Assembly: GCA_029548715.1 (NCBI GenBank)
Contig: JAKPMW010000165.1
Coordinates: 1-5,371, forward strand
Reading direction: 5' to 3'
DNA length: 5,371 nucleotides
DNA from: Spirochaetota bacterium
Lineage (GTDB): Bacteria > Spirochaetota > JAGLSM01 > JAKPMW01
In this document: positions 5,312 to 5,371 of the stretch, piece by piece
How the letters are laid out: the number at the start of each line of letters is the position of its first letter
Numbering within the stretch: position 1 is the first letter of the stretch
Notes under the pieces: model-generated
The model's database searches: none
The model's input: the letters and a program-made list of their open reading frames with translations, nothing else
Told to the model about the DNA's origin: nothing
Made by a program: the position numbers and the translations under genes

Positions 5312-5371
5312 CGGCTTCTGCCGTGCTGCCCGCGCATACAGGGGCGGGCTCTCCACGCTTCTTGCATCCGG

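Noticed and set aside
5328..5349. GCCCGC/GCGGGC hairpin after the DUF6132-like gene as a terminator
   Set aside because: Only six pairs around a 10-nt loop with no T run after it, and the window ends 22 nt later, so operon continuation cannot be judged.

Overview
The window reads as a piece of ordinary bacterial chromosome of moderately high GC. It holds five genes with good start and stop signals and no sign of a mobile element, tRNA, rRNA or CRISPR array. The variant GlmU-like enzyme and the long-linker class A penicillin-binding protein suggest a didermal lineage outside the Proteobacteria. Spirochaetota or the Bacteroidota/Chlorobiota group are the best guesses from family memory, and this assignment is weak.

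Left part (1-1795, plus strand): a promoter, then a gene for a GlmU-family sugar nucleotidyltransferase with a left-handed beta-helix acetyltransferase-type half. It is followed 38 bp later by a small four-helix membrane protein of unknown function, and the two are probably one operon. From 1796 to 2040 there is no convincing gene; the gap between the two convergent genes holds three hairpins that may end transcription from either side.

Middle (2041-4488, minus strand): a complete class A penicillin-binding protein (PBP1A/MrcA type) with intact glycosyltransferase and transpeptidase motifs and a four-cysteine C-terminal tail. It has its own likely promoter at 4514-4542.

The divergent gap 4489-4763 is the most interesting part. 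Just upstream of the PBP promoter, and in the same direction, is a textbook intrinsic terminator (9-bp perfect stem plus nine T) with no recognisable gene in front of it. The preceding ~65 nt fold into two further hairpins, one with a pyrimidine-rich loop resembling an anti-Shine-Dalgarno sequence. This suggests a small RNA, or else the end of a very short reading frame.

Right part (4705-5311, plus strand): a sigma-70-like promoter overlapped by two perfect inverted repeats drives a cysteine-containing ArsR-family repressor. Its gene overlaps by four bases a small two-helix membrane protein of the DUF6132 type. The layout suggests an autoregulated thiol- or metal-responsive operon that may continue past the window edge.

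Functionally, the GlmU-like enzyme (UDP-N-acetylglucosamine supply) and the PBP (peptidoglycan polymerisation) both belong to envelope synthesis, but they are convergent and not co-transcribed.
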